Under the pieces are notes generated by a model. It had not been told where the DNA came from, searched no databases, and saw nothing but the letters and a program-made list of their open reading frames with translations. Both the position numbers and the translations under genes were made by a program. This document shows, one piece after another, positions 5,372 through 7,096 of a stretch of DNA of 7,096 nucleotides. How positions within the stretch are numbered: position 1 is the stretch's first letter; each line of letters starts with the position of its first letter. The DNA is from Candidatus Omnitrophota bacterium (GTDB lineage Bacteria > Omnitrophota > Gorgyraeia > Gygaellales > Profunditerraquicolaceae): NCBI GenBank assembly GCA_016931435.1, contig JAFGET010000074.1:1-7096 (forward strand), in the 5' to 3' direction.

Positions 5372-6433
5372 TTATACCTTACTTACATATACTGTCTGAG
5401 TAGGATAGGCAAATTCAATCTTTTCTGCTTCAAGCTTTTCTTTTATAGCAAAATTGATCTCTTGCTGGATATCCATATATTTATTATAATCACTCCCCAT
5501 AACGTAATAAACCACCTCATAGATCAGGGCAAAATCTCCGTAAGAGAAAAAATGCGCCCGGTCAAAAGTAGTATCGTTTACACCTTTGATGATATCTTCT
5601 ATTATCTTGGGTATAGCTTTAAGCTGTCTGGAAGTGGTCTGATAAGTCACTCCCAGCTTAAAGACCACTCTTCTTTTATCCATCCTCTTATAATTACGCA
5701 CCCTGGAGTTGGTCAGGTCGGTATTAGAAAATATCAGCTGTTCTCCGCCAAGACTGCGCACGCGGGTGGTCTTTATGCCGATATGCTCGACGGTTCCTAA
5801 GAAATCTCCGGTAATAATAAAATCTCCGATCTCAAAAGGCCGGTCGAATAATATTGCAAAATAACTGAAGAGATCGCCTAAGACCGCCTGAGCAGCCAAA
5901 GCTACGGCAACGCCTCCTATACCGAGCCCGGCAATAACCGCGGATATCTTAAAGCCCAGATTATCCAGAAAAAATACAATTGCCAAGCCCCAGACAACCA
6001 CCTTACACACAACCAGGATCCCGTCTAAGCTACGTTTTAAAGCCTCATTCTTCTTTCTTTTTACCAGATAGACCCGGAAAGCATAACTTATTAAAGCCGT
6101 GACCATGCGTACGACAGTAAAGGTCAAAATACTTGTAGCTAAAATATTGACGATCTTCTTAAGCAGAGGCTCTAAAACCAAAGTATTCATCCCCAGATAA
6201 AAAATACCGAAATAAAATAATGGCACAGCGATCTTTTTGATTACCCTGATAATAAAATCATCAAAAGTAGTGCTTGTTCTCTCGGCCCATTTCTTTAAAC
6301 GCTTTAAAATTACGTGTTCGACTATCTTAACCGCAAAAAATCCTGCGCCTAAAATAATGATAAATACCGCATAACTCAAGAGAGGATTTTGCCAAAACAT
6401 GATTTTACCTAACTCATTGATAATGTTAACCAT
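5372..6433 (-). CDS. MscS-family small-conductance mechanosensitive channel
   Basis: This 353-residue protein has about five membrane helices (near 18-38, 66-86, 95-122, 137-160 and 163-197) and a soluble C-terminal MscS domain. The pore-lining helix is recognisable from its Gly/Ala-rich pattern, ISAVIAGLGIGGVAVALAAQ, continuing into AVLGDLFSYFAILFDRPFEIGDFI. The beta-domain begins with GTVEHIGIKTTRVRSLGGEQLIFSN, typical of the family. E. coli MscS has 286 residues and three helices, so this is a slightly larger variant with two extra N-terminal helices. It should open under membrane tension during hypo-osmotic shock. I chose the ATG at 6431-6433; an in-frame TTG directly before it (6434-6436) would add one residue and is better spaced from AAGGA (6445-6449). 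The gap to the upstream hflC stop is about 25 bases, consistent with one transcript. Confidence 0.93.
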   Translation of the reverse strand: MVNIINELGKIMFWQNPLLSYAVFIIILGAGFFAVKIVEHVILKRLKKWAERTSTTFDDFIIRVIKKIAVPLFYFGIFYLGMNTLVLEPLLKKIVNILATSILTFTVVRMVTALISYAFRVYLVKRKKNEALKRSLDGILVVCKVVVWGLAIVFFLDNLGFKISAVIAGLGIGGVAVALAAQAVLGDLFSYFAILFDRPFEIGDFIITGDFLGTVEHIGIKTTRVRSLGGEQLIFSNTDLTNSRVRNYKRMDKRRVVFKLGVTYQTTSRQLKAIPKIIEDIIKGVNDTTFDRAHFFSYGDFALIYEVVYYVMGSDYNKYMDIQQEINFAIKEKLEAEKIEFAYPTQTVYVSKV

Positions 6434-6458
6434 CAATTTTATCTTCCTTGATCATATT

Positions 6459-7096
6459 TTACTCCGAAACATCCAGTGATTTCAAGTATTTATAATAGTC
6501 GCTGTCGGTGGTCAATATCACCGTAGATTTATCGTCAATAGTATTACGGTAAGTCTCAAGCGTCTTTAAGAAAGAATAAAATTGGGCGTCCTTGCTGTAA
6601 GCTGAAGCGTAGATATTGATCGCTTCGGCATCAGCCTTTCCGGTTAAGATCTGCGCCTGCCGGTAAGCCTCTGAAGTGATCGCCTTTAATTCTTTGGCTA
6701 CCTGGCCCTGTATCTCCGCGGATTTACCTTGGCCCTCGGAACGGTATTTTTCCGCGGCGCGCTTTCTTTCGGCGATCATGCGGTCATAGACTTTATTACG
6801 CACGTCATCGACATAATTGATGCGCTTTACACGTACGTCAACGATCGCAATCCCATATTGAGGAGCGAGCACCTTTGCTTTTTCTAAAATAGAAGCCTCG
6901 AGCATATTCCTGCCCATTTCAATACGCTCAAGGGCTTCATCGGTAACGATCATATCCTCACCTTCTGATTTTGATTCCAGAATACGGTTTGAATCCCGCA
7001 CTGCCTCAACTAAAAGATGGCTGGTGACCACGTCTCTGGTGGCGGAATTTATGATATCATCGATTCTTCCGTGCGCTCCAATCTCATTGCCTACCG
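6459..7096 (-). CDS. hflC: HflC, SPFH/band-7 membrane protein, C-terminal part
   Basis: About 211 C-terminal residues are visible; the frame stays open to the window edge, where it reads VGNEIGAHGRIDDIINSATRD, so the true start lies outside. The segment covers the end of the SPFH domain (RIDDIINS, VVTSHLLVEAV, YGIAIVDVRVKRINY) and the Ala/Glu/Lys-rich coiled coil (MIAERKRAAEKYRSEGQGKSAEI). The HflC-type tail follows, with FLKTLETYR and a TTDSDYYKYLKSLD ending. HflC pairs with HflK in the inner membrane to form a large cage that modulates the FtsH protease. hflK would be expected next to it, outside the window. Spacing to the channel gene is short and both act in the membrane, but a functional link is only inferred. 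A GTG at 7029-7031 is internal and not the start. Confidence 0.94.
   Translation of the reverse strand, partial: VGNEIGAHGRIDDIINSATRDVVTSHLLVEAVRDSNRILESKSEGEDMIVTDEALERIEMGRNMLEASILEKAKVLAPQYGIAIVDVRVKRINYVDDVRNKVYDRMIAERKRAAEKYRSEGQGKSAEIQGQVAKELKAITSEAYRQAQILTGKADAEAINIYASAYSKDAQFYSFLKTLETYRNTIDDKSTVILTTDSDYYKYLKSLDVSE

Overview
The window reads as a compact chromosomal segment of a diderm (Gram-negative-type) bacterium. It encodes a TonB-dependent outer-membrane receptor, a lipoprotein with a lysine-motif (LysM) domain and an amidase domain, and HflC. Every supportable gene is on the minus strand, so transcription runs from high to low coordinates. Base composition is moderately AT-leaning, intergenic gaps are short, and no mobile element, tRNA, rRNA or CRISPR is visible. 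The lineage cannot be fixed from this sequence. A NikR of the Arg-Gly-Ser type resembles what I recall from Geobacter-like deltaproteobacteria, but uncultured diderm phyla such as Omnitrophota are equally possible.

Right-hand block (7096 to 4576), cell-envelope housekeeping: the C-terminal part of hflC, cut by the window edge; an MscS-family mechanosensitive channel; and a LysM/amidase lipoprotein. The gaps are about 16-25 bases, so this is probably one operon. A hairpin with a U-tract that looks like an intrinsic terminator lies inside the signal-peptide codons of the amidase.

Left-hand block (4569 to 1), a nickel-acquisition locus. nikR has a near-perfect sigma70 promoter and probably its own terminator. 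A TonB-dependent receptor, a TsaA/TrmO-like protein and a half-size permease follow and look co-transcribed. After a 102-base gap with a possible second promoter come cbiM/nikM (the substrate-binding membrane subunit of an ECF nickel/cobalt importer) and the start of a short PDGLE/NikN-like gene cut off at base 1. The ATPase and coupling subunits would be expected just outside the window.

The main regulatory observation is that the nikR promoter and the receptor leader share the 11-mer TATCGTGTTAC. Each also has a second, weaker TTAC-ending half-site exactly 20 bp away in direct-repeat orientation. At nikR this element covers the -10 box. NikR retains all four nickel ligands (H78, H89, H91, C97) and has an R-G-S DNA-reading strand. 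The simplest model is that nickel-loaded NikR represses itself and the receptor operon, so that the receptor brings nickel across the outer membrane and the CbiM system carries it across the inner membrane. The TsaA/TrmO-like protein (with a His-rich tail) and the half-size permease are the two members whose role in this locus is unexplained.
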